From: a virus
Reading direction: 5' to 3' (one strand)
IMG/VR virus record: IMGVR_UViG_3300027782_000365
Coordinates: 1-23,699 of that record
DNA: 23,699 nucleotides
Part shown: piece by piece, positions 11,748-16,970 of the stretch
Numbering within the stretch: position 1 is the stretch's first letter
How the letters are laid out: the number at the start of each line of letters is the position of its first letter
Notes under the pieces: model-generated
Told to the model about the DNA's origin: nothing
Database searches by the model: none
The model's input: the letters and a program-made list of their open reading frames with translations, nothing else
Made by a program: the position numbers and the translations under genes

Positions 11748-12008
11748 ATGACTCTAACTAACCTACAAATTGTAAACGCAGACTACCACCGAAATGGAGT
11801 TGCGGGAATGCCGTTCAAGGTCGCACTTGTTGATGACCCAAATGAAGGCGACACAAAACTCGTCATCATGTTCGAAGCTGAAGGACACACTGCGGTGTTG
11901 TCACTCGACAAACTTCTTGAAAGTGAAGACATCTCTTTCGGTTCTAACTCGTTTCGCGGAGATCGTTATGAAGAAGCTCTTAGAGATGAGCTCTGGTCTG
12001 ATGAGTGA
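11748..12008 (+). CDS. Conserved phage hypothetical protein (86 aa)
   Basis: The ATG follows GGAAAGGAACACACT. The wording VNADYHRNGVAGMPFKVALVDD followed by KLVIMFEAEGHTAVLSLDKL is typical of a small beta-rich family of actinobacteriophages with no known function. Its last codons overlap the next gene start by 8 nt. Confidence 0.83.
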   Translation: MTLTNLQIVNADYHRNGVAGMPFKVALVDDPNEGDTKLVIMFEAEGHTAVLSLDKLLESEDISFGSNSFRGDRYEEALRDELWSDE

Positions 12009-12315
12009 CAAACAAGAAAAGGTTATGGCATCTATCTGGTGTCGCGGTCCAGGAGTTCCCTGGTCGACTCTGACTGGTCACGAACGTCTGTCAATTGTGT
12101 TTCGTAAGAGCGCCGAGGAAGAGGGTAGAGGTCTACTTGAAGATCTAGCTCTTAATTTTGGCGAGTGCGGTCTTCAACTTGTTGAGCTTGATATGTCAAA
12201 CCCAGACGACATCTATCCTACTGAATGTTCTATCTGCAAGACAGATATGAACTGGGACATGCAAGGATTCTACAAAATGTATCCACAGTACAAAAATCCA
12301 GATTTGGAATACTAA
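12001..12315 (+). CDS. Hypothetical protein with CxxC (104 aa)
   Basis: The likely start is ATG 12001, overlapping the previous gene; ATG 12025 is an alternative with an AAAAGG too close to it. Contains WCRGPGVPWSTLTGHERL and CSIC (76-79), a lone CxxC. The stop overlaps the next start (TAATG). No family is assigned. Confidence 0.72.
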   Translation: MSDKQEKVMASIWCRGPGVPWSTLTGHERLSIVFRKSAEEEGRGLLEDLALNFGECGLQLVELDMSNPDDIYPTECSICKTDMNWDMQGFYKMYPQYKNPDLEY

Positions 12316-12779
12316 TGAGCGTGCGGTTAGCGTCTAAAGGTATTGCCGATCCAGCTACAGCTTTCGGTCAGTGCTTGATGCAGTCAAGCATGTATGCGGA
12401 GAAACACAAGCTAGGTCTGATTAGAGTCACAGGTCTTAGCTACACACGCAGAGAGCACTGGGCAGTCTATGAAGACATTGGTGAAGATGCTAAAGGCAGA
12501 TACTTTACTACTGAACCCGAGTGGGGAAAAGTAATTGATCTCACTGCGCGGCAGTTCGTTACCACTGTTCCAGCGAGATACGAAGATGATTGCCTTGCCT
12601 GGGTTGAGAGCGCCTGCGGTTGGCTCAATGACTCGCTGGTATATGAGATCTATCTGACTCATGATTCACAACTTGAGCCTGCGCATGTAGGTGAGCTACG
12701 CGTTGATGACAGCAACAACCACACAGGTGTGACGTATGCCGCGTTTGCTAAAGGCGAAGTCGAGACCTACCTGATATAA
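12315..12779 (+). CDS. Hypothetical protein (154 aa)
   Basis: It starts in a TAATG overlap with the upstream gene. A mixed alpha/beta protein (LGLIRVTGLSYTRREHWAVYEDIG). Its last codons CTG ATA TAA are part of the promoter core at 12770, so the promoter supplies the stop and fixes the C-terminus as YLI. No family is recognised. Confidence 0.8.
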   Translation: MSVRLASKGIADPATAFGQCLMQSSMYAEKHKLGLIRVTGLSYTRREHWAVYEDIGEDAKGRYFTTEPEWGKVIDLTARQFVTTVPARYEDDCLAWVESACGWLNDSLVYEIYLTHDSQLEPAHVGELRVDDSNNHTGVTYAAFAKGEVETYLI

Positions 12780-12782
12780 TTA
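12770..12782 (+). promoter_or_regulatory. Repeated phage promoter, copy 19
   Basis: Core CCTGATATAATTA, -10 at 12775-12780, start near 12787. It contains the stop TAA of the upstream gene and drives 12813. Confidence 0.85.
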
Positions 12783-12812
12783 GCCTAACGACAACCCCTA
12801 AGGAGGGACAAA

Positions 12813-13145
12813 ATGACGCTAACACTAGAGGCAGTTAAGGCTGCCATCGAAAGTGGTGAGTTGGACAACGACCTTGGAGCACTGAACACCTCGGTTGAGT
12901 CTCGACTTGCGGCACTCCGTTCTACTAAAAAAGCTACCGACTTCGGTATTGGTGACAGAGTTCGATTCAACAACAGTTGCGGTACCCGCTATCTCGTGGG
13001 TGAGTACGCACGAGTTACCGGTATGAAGAGAACCAAGATTGTGGTTCAGTTGGAAAAGCCTCAGGGTAGATTCGCAAGATATACCCCAACAGGTACTGAA
13101 TCTGCCAACATAACAGTTCCTATCTCCATAGTAGACCCAGCATAA
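12813..13145 (+). CDS. Conserved protein with SH3/KOW-like stretch (110 aa)
   Basis: The ATG follows CTAAGGAGGGACAAA, a near-perfect SD. After an N-terminal helix, residues about 45-85 (IGDRVRFNNSCGTRYLVGEYARVTG..KIVVQLEKPQGRF) look like a small SH3-like beta barrel, as in KOW or similar RNA/protein-binding folds. The assignment is by pattern only. A strong hairpin follows. Confidence 0.82.
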   Translation: MTLTLEAVKAAIESGELDNDLGALNTSVESRLAALRSTKKATDFGIGDRVRFNNSCGTRYLVGEYARVTGMKRTKIVVQLEKPQGRFARYTPTGTESANITVPISIVDPA

Positions 13146-13160
13146 TTTTGATAGGTTGTT

Positions 13161-13193
13161 CCTAAGCTTACCGCCCTGTGCGGTAGGTTTAGG
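13161..13193 (+). terminator. 13-bp hairpin between the 12813 and 13224 genes
   Basis: CCTAAGCTTACCG (13161-13173) pairs with CGGTAGGTTTAGG (13181-13193), 13 pairs with two G-U. It would also bury the TAGG in front of the TTG at 13200, arguing against that start. Confidence 0.65.
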
Positions 13194-13202
13194 ATACAAT
13201 TG
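13190..13202 (+). promoter_or_regulatory. Degenerate relative of the repeated promoter
   Basis: TAGGATACAATTG matches the core CCTGATATAATTG at 9 of 13 positions, with TACAAT at 13195-13200. Start near 13207, placing the GGAG and TTG at 13224 downstream. Confidence 0.45.
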
Positions 13203-13223
13203 ACTAAACCCTGGGAGACTCTA

Positions 13224-13814
13224 TTGACAACGCTTGCTGCTTTTCAAGGAAATGGCTGGGCAGTCATTGGCTGTGATTCACGTGCAAGCGACGAAGGTGG
13301 TCGCGCAATGGATCTTGCAACTCCAAAGGTTGTTGCGAATGGCGAGTACCTTATTGCAGTCTCCGGCGCATCACGCGGTGGAAACATCTCGCAGTTTGGT
13401 TGGACGCCACCAACGCCACCAAAGAACGTAACTCAAGATGGTCTCGATAAGTTTATGACTCGCTCCTTTATACCTTCTTTGCGTAGTGCATTTCAAGATG
13501 CTGGCTACGATGCAAAGGACGATGGTGATGCGGCGTTTCAAGACTCGAACTTACTTATAATTGTTCGCGGTGTTATCTATCCAATCTTTGAGGATTACTC
13601 GTGGGACAGAGAAGTACGTAACATTTATTACGGAGGTTCAGGTGGTGACGTAGCTCTTGGAGCTTTGGTTGCCCTTGGAATTGAAAAGCTAAAGGACAGC
13701 CCAGAGAAAGCTCTAAAGGTTATTGAAAAGTCAGTTGCGGTTGCCTGCGAGTGGGACGTCTACACTAAGGCTCCCATCATTACCCGAATCCAATACGGAA
13801 AGAAGCTAAAATGA
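13224..13814 (+). CDS. Proteasome beta/HslV-like Ntn hydrolase
   Basis: The N-terminus TTLAAFQGNGWAVIGCDSRAS aligns with proteasome beta/HslV. Counting the first Thr as Thr1, Asp falls at 17 and Arg at 19, followed by a lysine in ATPK (one residue beyond Lys33) and an SGA turn like Gly47. These are the nucleophile and charge-relay positions. Start set at TTG 13224, because GGAG is six bases upstream and removal of the initiator Met would expose Thr1 directly. A TTG at 13200 would add nine residues, with its RBS in a hairpin. Length 196 aa fits a single beta-type subunit. No dedicated unfoldase lies adjacent. The substrate is unknown. Confidence 0.85.
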   Translation: MTTLAAFQGNGWAVIGCDSRASDEGGRAMDLATPKVVANGEYLIAVSGASRGGNISQFGWTPPTPPKNVTQDGLDKFMTRSFIPSLRSAFQDAGYDAKDDGDAAFQDSNLLIIVRGVIYPIFEDYSWDREVRNIYYGGSGGDVALGALVALGIEKLKDSPEKALKVIEKSVAVACEWDVYTKAPIITRIQYGKKLK

Positions 13815-13960
13815 GCTACATTCATCTTTATAGTGCCGACGACACATGGATTGGGCAATTTCGTTCGGTTGACGCCGTTGAGACGTATCTTGATGACAAG
13901 GGCGAGGACATCAACGACTACAAGCTCGTGTTTGGCGCTTCTAAATATCCACCTGCCTGA
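13811..13960 (+). CDS. Small hypothetical protein (49 aa)
   Basis: It begins in an ATGA overlap with the Ntn-hydrolase gene, with GGAAAG upstream. The wording IHLYSADDTWIGQFRSVDAVETYLDD suggests a compact alpha/beta domain. The stop TGA (13958-13960) is inside the next promoter core. It resembles the 57-aa protein at 14312 in style: both pair a short strand with a charged helix. Confidence 0.7.
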   Translation: MSYIHLYSADDTWIGQFRSVDAVETYLDDKGEDINDYKLVFGASKYPPA

Positions 13961-13968
13961 TATAATTG
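13956..13968 (+). promoter_or_regulatory. Repeated phage promoter, copy 20
   Basis: Core CCTGATATAATTG, -10 at 13961-13966, start near 13973. It supplies the stop of 13811 and drives 13996, 14211 and 14312. Confidence 0.85.
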
Positions 13969-13995
13969 TCCTAAGAAACTACGAAAGGACAACGT

Positions 13996-14214
13996 ATGGC
14001 ACTCATAGACGAAACATATGTGGTGGAGACACCAACCTGTTCTTGGTGCAACAAGGGTGGAGTAGTTGAGGTCCCAGCAGTGGGATTCTTTGCTCGCCAA
14101 CTTGGTGCGGCAATCCAAGATGCTTACCCAGACTTAGATAAGTCTCTACGTGAGCAACTGATGACTGGTTATCATCCAACATGCTGGACAGAGATGTTTG
14201 GAGAACACAAATGA
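13996..14214 (+). CDS. Small zinc-binding protein (72 aa)
   Basis: The ATG follows CTACGAAAGGACAACGT. CSWC (15-18) and HPTC (60-63) form a CxxC...HxxC zinc site flanking a helical segment. The architecture resembles small phage zinc proteins. Function unknown. The stop overlaps the next start (ATGA). Confidence 0.82.
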   Translation: MALIDETYVVETPTCSWCNKGGVVEVPAVGFFARQLGAAIQDAYPDLDKSLREQLMTGYHPTCWTEMFGEHK

Positions 14215-14315
14215 TAGGTGTAGTCATTGTAGTTGCCGTTGCTATGGCACTGCTGTTTGCGGTGCTTGAGCTCGACCACAAAATCAACAAAAACGACCCA
14301 GAGGTTCGTTGGTGA
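14211..14315 (+). CDS. Single-helix membrane microprotein (34 aa)
   Basis: It starts in an ATGA overlap with GGAG seven bases upstream. A hydrophobic N-terminal helix (IGVVIVVAVAMALLFAVL) is followed by a polar tail. It could be an accessory lysis or membrane peptide, but sits far from the lysis genes. The stop overlaps the GTG of the next gene. Confidence 0.65.
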   Translation: MIGVVIVVAVAMALLFAVLELDHKINKNDPEVRW

Positions 14316-14485
14316 GTACTCTTTACGAAATGGTGAACGTGTTCCTACCCAGCGGCGTCTGGGCAGGACAGTTCACTGATGAGGATGCCGCCAAGAGCTG
14401 GCTGAAGTCCCAGGGACTAAAACCGGACCAGTGTGAAATCTCAAGGCGCCGCCCCGAATTCAAGCGCCGTGGAGAACCTACCTGA
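14312..14485 (+). CDS. Small hypothetical protein (57 aa)
   Basis: GTG start with AGAGG at 14300-14304, overlapping the upstream stop. Contains VFLPSGVWAGQFTDEDAAKSWLKSQ and a very basic tail (SRRRPEFKRRG). The stop TGA (14483-14485) is inside the promoter core at 14481. The W..Q/E..D-helix pattern recalls the small proteins at 13811 and 14698. Confidence 0.65.
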   Translation: MSTLYEMVNVFLPSGVWAGQFTDEDAAKSWLKSQGLKPDQCEISRRRPEFKRRGEPT

Positions 14486-14493
14486 TATAATTA
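14481..14493 (+). promoter_or_regulatory. Repeated phage promoter, copy 21
   Basis: Core CCTGATATAATTA, -10 at 14486-14491, start near 14498. It provides the stop of 14312 and drives 14539 and 14698. Confidence 0.85.
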
Positions 14494-14496
14494 TCC

Positions 14497-14518
14497 TATC
14501 ACCAAATACCTGGTGGTA
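14497..14518 (+). promoter_or_regulatory. 5'-terminal leader hairpin
   Basis: TATCACCA (14497-14504) pairs with TGGTGGTA (14511-14518), 8 pairs with one G-U and a 6-nt loop. It begins at the predicted transcript start. Confidence 0.65.
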
Positions 14519-14538
14519 AACGACGAAAGGTACCCACA

Positions 14539-14697
14539 ATGATAAGCTACCACTTAGGAAACGCGCTAGACGCAGTATCAGACTTTTTCGGAAACATCAC
14601 AGACTGGTTGAACGACAACCTAACCACTGATGGACCTTGGCCAGCATTCGTTGGCGTAGGAATCGCGTTAGCTCTATGCTTCATCTTTGGACTCTAA
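14539..14697 (+). CDS. Small membrane protein (52 aa)
   Basis: The ATG follows CGACGAAAGGTACCCACA. An amphipathic N-terminal half (ALDAVSDFFGNITDWLND) precedes a C-terminal transmembrane helix (FVGVGIALALCFIFGL). No family is recognised. It is followed directly by a GTG-start gene. Confidence 0.72.
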   Translation: MISYHLGNALDAVSDFFGNITDWLNDNLTTDGPWPAFVGVGIALALCFIFGL

Positions 14698-14874
14698 GTG
14701 AAGAACGTCCCAGGAAACCAAACTAAGTACTACTACACCCTGAGTAGCGGGGAAACCGTCTACCAGTACTGCCGTTCAGAAGCAGAGGCTGAATCTTGGG
14801 CCGAAGCTTACCGCCGAAGCAACTTCCTTGCGGACAAGGTGATCTCGCTGGTTACCTGGGGAACAAAGAGCTAA
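14698..14874 (+). CDS. Small hypothetical protein (58 aa)
   Basis: The GTG lies immediately after the upstream TAA with no clear SD, so translation probably depends on reinitiation. Contains KYYYTLSSGETVYQYCRSEAEAESWAEAY, a short hairpin plus helix. In layout it resembles the proteins at 13811 and 14312. No function is assigned. Confidence 0.65.
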   Translation: MKNVPGNQTKYYYTLSSGETVYQYCRSEAEAESWAEAYRRSNFLADKVISLVTWGTKS

Positions 14875-14887
14875 TCTTCCCAACCTA

Positions 14888-14900
14888 CCTGATATAATTA
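14888..14900 (+). promoter_or_regulatory. Repeated phage promoter, copy 22
   Basis: Core CCTGATATAATTA, -10 at 14893-14898, start near 14905. It drives 14934. Confidence 0.85.
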
Positions 14901-14933
14901 TTCCAACAACCCAACTACGAAAGGTAATACGAA

Positions 14934-15134
14934 ATGACACAATGTAAAGTTATCAACTGCGAAAACACAGAGCTAGTATACTCAGGAATTGATGCATTCA
15001 TGCTCGGTGGGATTCCAACTGAAACCTACTGCTACAACTGTGCAAACGCTTACAACCAAATCTCCCGCGACGTCGAAGCTGCTCGTGAAACAGTAGTTAC
15101 GTACCAGGGAGCATTCGGAGTAACAAGCGACTAG
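14934..15134 (+). CDS. Small zinc-ribbon protein (66 aa)
   Basis: The ATG follows CTACGAAAGGTAATACGAA. Ligands C4 and C9 with CYNC (33-36) form a ribbon, followed by a helix (QISRDVEAARETVVTYQG). Monocistronic. No specific family is recognised. Confidence 0.8.
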   Translation: MTQCKVINCENTELVYSGIDAFMLGGIPTETYCYNCANAYNQISRDVEAARETVVTYQGAFGVTSD

Positions 15135-15143
15135 TCGCACCTA

Positions 15144-15156
15144 CCTGATATAATTA
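15144..15156 (+). promoter_or_regulatory. Repeated phage promoter, copy 23
   Basis: Core CCTGATATAATTA, -10 at 15149-15154, start near 15161. It drives the operon from 15201. Confidence 0.85.
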
Positions 15157-15163
15157 TCCCAAC

Positions 15164-15178
15164 GCCGGAACCTCCGGC
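15164..15178 (+). promoter_or_regulatory. 5' leader hairpin
   Basis: GCCGGA (15164-15169), loop ACC, TCCGGC (15173-15178): a perfect 6-bp stem beginning 3 nt from the predicted transcript start. Confidence 0.65.
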
Positions 15179-15200
15179 AAATGACGAAAGGACTTCCCAA

Positions 15201-15434
15201 ATGAAAATAAACAAGTTTCGTGGATACCGTTACCGCCGCTATGGCGCAGCACTAATCGTAGCAGCAGTTGCCTGGTTCCCATACGCAGCTCACACATTTT
15301 TCATCTTCCCTAGTTTCCTCGCACTTGCGGCAGCTATAGTTCTCGTACTTGGTGGATGTATTCCACTTCTAGTATTTGCGCTTCACTGCTTCAACGTTGC
15401 GGACGATGAGTTCAACCTAACGAAAGGAAAGTAA
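15201..15434 (+). CDS. Two-helix membrane protein (77 aa)
   Basis: The ATG follows TGACGAAAGGACTTCCCAA. A basic N-terminus (KINKFRGYRYRRYG) is followed by two hydrophobic helices (AALIVAAVAWFPYAAHTFF and ALAAAIVLVLGGCIPLLVFA). The size is holin-like, but location argues against a simple assignment. The next gene's RBS (AACGAAAGGA) lies within its last codons. Confidence 0.78.
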   Translation: MKINKFRGYRYRRYGAALIVAAVAWFPYAAHTFFIFPSFLALAAAIVLVLGGCIPLLVFALHCFNVADDEFNLTKGK

Positions 15435-15635
15435 ATGGAGTTTACAATTGAAAGCTGGGTGGTGTCACTGTACATCACCAACACAATCGAGCTGTACCTT
15501 CACGTGTGGGTACCTGCAGCTATCGCGGTTCTAGCTTTAGCTCGCAAGTTCTACAAGTACAAGAAGGATGAAGTAAAGATCCAACCTCTACTTGGCGTAG
15601 GCTACAAGCCAGGCAGCCGAAAGCTAGACATCTAA
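15435..15635 (+). CDS. Small membrane protein (66 aa)
   Basis: The ATG directly follows the previous TAA, with GAAAGGAAAG upstream. One hydrophobic helix (LYLHVWVPAAIAVLALA) is followed by a basic, Lys-rich cytoplasmic tail. It is probably co-expressed with 15201, and the two may form a membrane pair. No family is recognised. Confidence 0.75.
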   Translation: MEFTIESWVVSLYITNTIELYLHVWVPAAIAVLALARKFYKYKKDEVKIQPLLGVGYKPGSRKLDI

Positions 15636-15636
15636 C

Positions 15637-15900
15637 TTGAAGTTCATAGCAAAGGACCAGAGGGTTCCTCGTCGTAGAGACGACAATACCTTTGAGATCT
15701 GTATCTCCTGCGGGCACTACATCTACAATCCGCAGGAGATTCAGTACGTGCCGCTAGGTTCAAAGGCTAGAGGCAACTTTAAGATGTCTGCCCATCACGT
15801 CGACCACATCGACTGTCAGGTATCCATCAACATTGGGCTACCTTCCAGCCAGTTCGGCCCAAGGCGACAAAGAGTTTTGGATAGCGGTTTACAAGATTAG
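15637..15900 (+). CDS. Zinc-finger protein (87 aa)
   Basis: TTG start at 15637, one base after the upstream stop; no good SD or alternative ATG. CISC (22-25) and HIDC (57-60) give a CxxC...HxxC site. A basic N-terminus (KDQRVPRRRDD) suggests nucleic-acid contact. It may be an HNH-like zinc scaffold, but no HNH catalytic triad is apparent. Confidence 0.7.
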   Translation: MKFIAKDQRVPRRRDDNTFEICISCGHYIYNPQEIQYVPLGSKARGNFKMSAHHVDHIDCQVSINIGLPSSQFGPRRQRVLDSGLQD

Positions 15901-15938
15901 GTAGACAGGATAAAGTTCTACCACTACAGGAGGATGCA

Positions 15939-16253
15939 ATGACGCGAGGTACCATTCAAAAAGATCAGGTATACGTTTACGGAACATGCGAACGATGCCA
16001 GGAAACTAACGCACTTGTGTATGAGTGTGGTGAGCAGCTGCTATGCGCTGAGCACTCACGTCAATACGCACATTCACATCCATTGAAACCTTATTGCGAT
16101 AGGTGCATGAAACAAGACAAGGTGGTCCGCGACCCATCGCATCGACGCAACGAGTATCTCTGCATGAGCTGTCACGCTGATGATGGATTCCTCATCCGGG
16201 ATTCCGTTACCGGTCGTGCCATCCTTGAGACTCTCAAGCTGGAAGAAAAATAG
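15939..16253 (+). CDS. Double zinc-ribbon protein (104 aa)
   Basis: The ATG follows a strong CAGGAGGATGCA SD. Two ribbons: CERC (17-20) with CAEH (36-39), then CDRC (53-56) with CMSCH (75-79). The first uses the CxxC...CxxH scheme seen at 8106 and 10074, so a common ancestry is plausible. The C-terminal tail is helical. Function unknown. Confidence 0.83.
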   Translation: MTRGTIQKDQVYVYGTCERCQETNALVYECGEQLLCAEHSRQYAHSHPLKPYCDRCMKQDKVVRDPSHRRNEYLCMSCHADDGFLIRDSVTGRAILETLKLEEK

Positions 16254-16255
16254 AT

Positions 16256-16555
16256 TTGGGTAGCTCGCAGCTGCAGTTACTCAAGGAGGCCGAGGAACTT
16301 CATAGGAAGTCCCGAGCCTGGTTAGAGGCAGAACCTCCAGCCGAACTAAAAGAAACACCGACGAAAGGTACTGAAATGACAGAAGCAACGCCGCAAGCGG
16401 CAGCTCAGCTTTACAGCCAAGGCAAGCCGGTAGTTGAGGTAGCCAAGGAGCTAGGAGTTACCTATGGTAAAGCCCGCAAGCTCATCGACGCATCAGGAAC
16501 TACCATTCGGGATGGCTCCAGCCGTCTCAAGGGCCGAACACGCCCAGTCAAGTAG
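16256..16555 (+). CDS. HTH protein (99 aa, or 59 aa from an internal start)
   Basis: The C-terminal 59 residues contain a clear helix-turn-helix (LYSQGKPVVEVAKELGVTYGKARKLI) and a basic tail, resembling small HTH proteins of actinobacteriophages. TTG 16256 gives the long form with a weak SD. ATG 16376 sits behind the phage's standard CGACGAAAGG box and is probably the main start. The 40-residue upstream part still looks protein-like, so both forms may exist. Confidence 0.75.
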   Translation: MGSSQLQLLKEAEELHRKSRAWLEAEPPAELKETPTKGTEMTEATPQAAAQLYSQGKPVVEVAKELGVTYGKARKLIDASGTTIRDGSSRLKGRTRPVK

Positions 16556-16560
16556 GAATC

Positions 16561-16731
16561 ATGCCAAACTGGATTACTAGACTTCAGGAGCTGGTCTGGC
16601 CTGCGGTACTGGCCTTGGTATTTGCCGTGCTTTCCGTGGGAGTAGCCCTCATTTCCCCTGAGAGCCTCTCTAAGGTGGTTTCCTTGGGTATGGCAGGCAT
16701 AACTATGGCACTGTTGGCCCAAAGGGCTTAG
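16561..16731 (+). CDS. Two-helix membrane protein (56 aa)
   Basis: The ATG follows GTAGGAATC. Two hydrophobic segments (VLALVFAVLSVGVALI and GMAGITMALLAQRA) are separated by a short SPESLSK turn. The size and topology are holin-like, but it sits about 1.6 kb upstream of the lysis genes. No family is assigned. Confidence 0.72.
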   Translation: MPNWITRLQELVWPAVLALVFAVLSVGVALISPESLSKVVSLGMAGITMALLAQRA

Positions 16732-16737
16732 CCTCTC

Positions 16738-16797
16738 GCTCCTTTCCTGGACCCACCTGATATAATTAACCTATCAAGAGGACCCCAGGAAAGGAGC
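16738..16797 (+). promoter_or_regulatory. RBS-sequestering inverted repeat straddling a promoter
   Basis: GCTCCTTTCCTGG (16738-16750) is perfectly complementary to CCAGGAAAGGAGC (16785-16797), which contains the SD of the gene at 16803. The promoter lies between the arms, so its own transcript (starting near 16773) lacks the left arm and has a free RBS. Read-through RNA from upstream would fold and hide it. Confidence 0.65.
16756..16768 (+). promoter_or_regulatory. Repeated phage promoter, copy 24 (last)
   Basis: Core CCTGATATAATTA, -10 at 16761-16766, start near 16773. It drives 16803, 16967 and 17557. Confidence 0.85.
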
Positions 16798-16802
16798 CCA
16801 AC

Positions 16803-16970
16803 ATGTTCCACGGAATTATGAAAGACAGCGCAGTTGTATACGCCGGCACGAAGGCAGTCAAGAAGTCTCGCAGAAAAAGCAAGGACGTGGAGTTCTTCAC
16901 ACCAGAGTTCAAGGCACAAATCAAAGAAGCCTTTGACAGCTGGGTAGAAAGAAACAAGGTGGCCAAATGA
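16803..16970 (+). CDS. Small basic protein (55 aa)
   Basis: The ATG follows CCAGGAAAGGAGCCCAAC. Lys/Arg-rich in the middle (TKAVKKSRRKSKDVEFF), then an amphipathic helix (AQIKEAFDSWVERNKVAK). Probably nucleic-acid binding. The stop overlaps the next start as ATGA. No family is recognised. Confidence 0.75.
   Translation: MFHGIMKDSAVVYAGTKAVKKSRRKSKDVEFFTPEFKAQIKEAFDSWVERNKVAK

Noticed and set aside
15201-16731. Small membrane proteins at 15201, 15435 and 16561 as holins
   Set aside because: Size and helices fit, but they lie away from the lysis genes and share no recognisable holin family pattern. They are left as membrane proteins of unknown function.
392-16768. CRISPR array made of the repeated CCTGATATAATTA element
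   Set aside because: Copies are spaced irregularly by hundreds to thousands of bases with genes between them, and the repeat is a 13-bp promoter core.
16801-16810. Third copy of the AACATGTT operator near 16800
   Set aside because: Only the AACATGTT part matches and it includes the gene's own ATG; the ATCGTG half is missing, so chance is likely.
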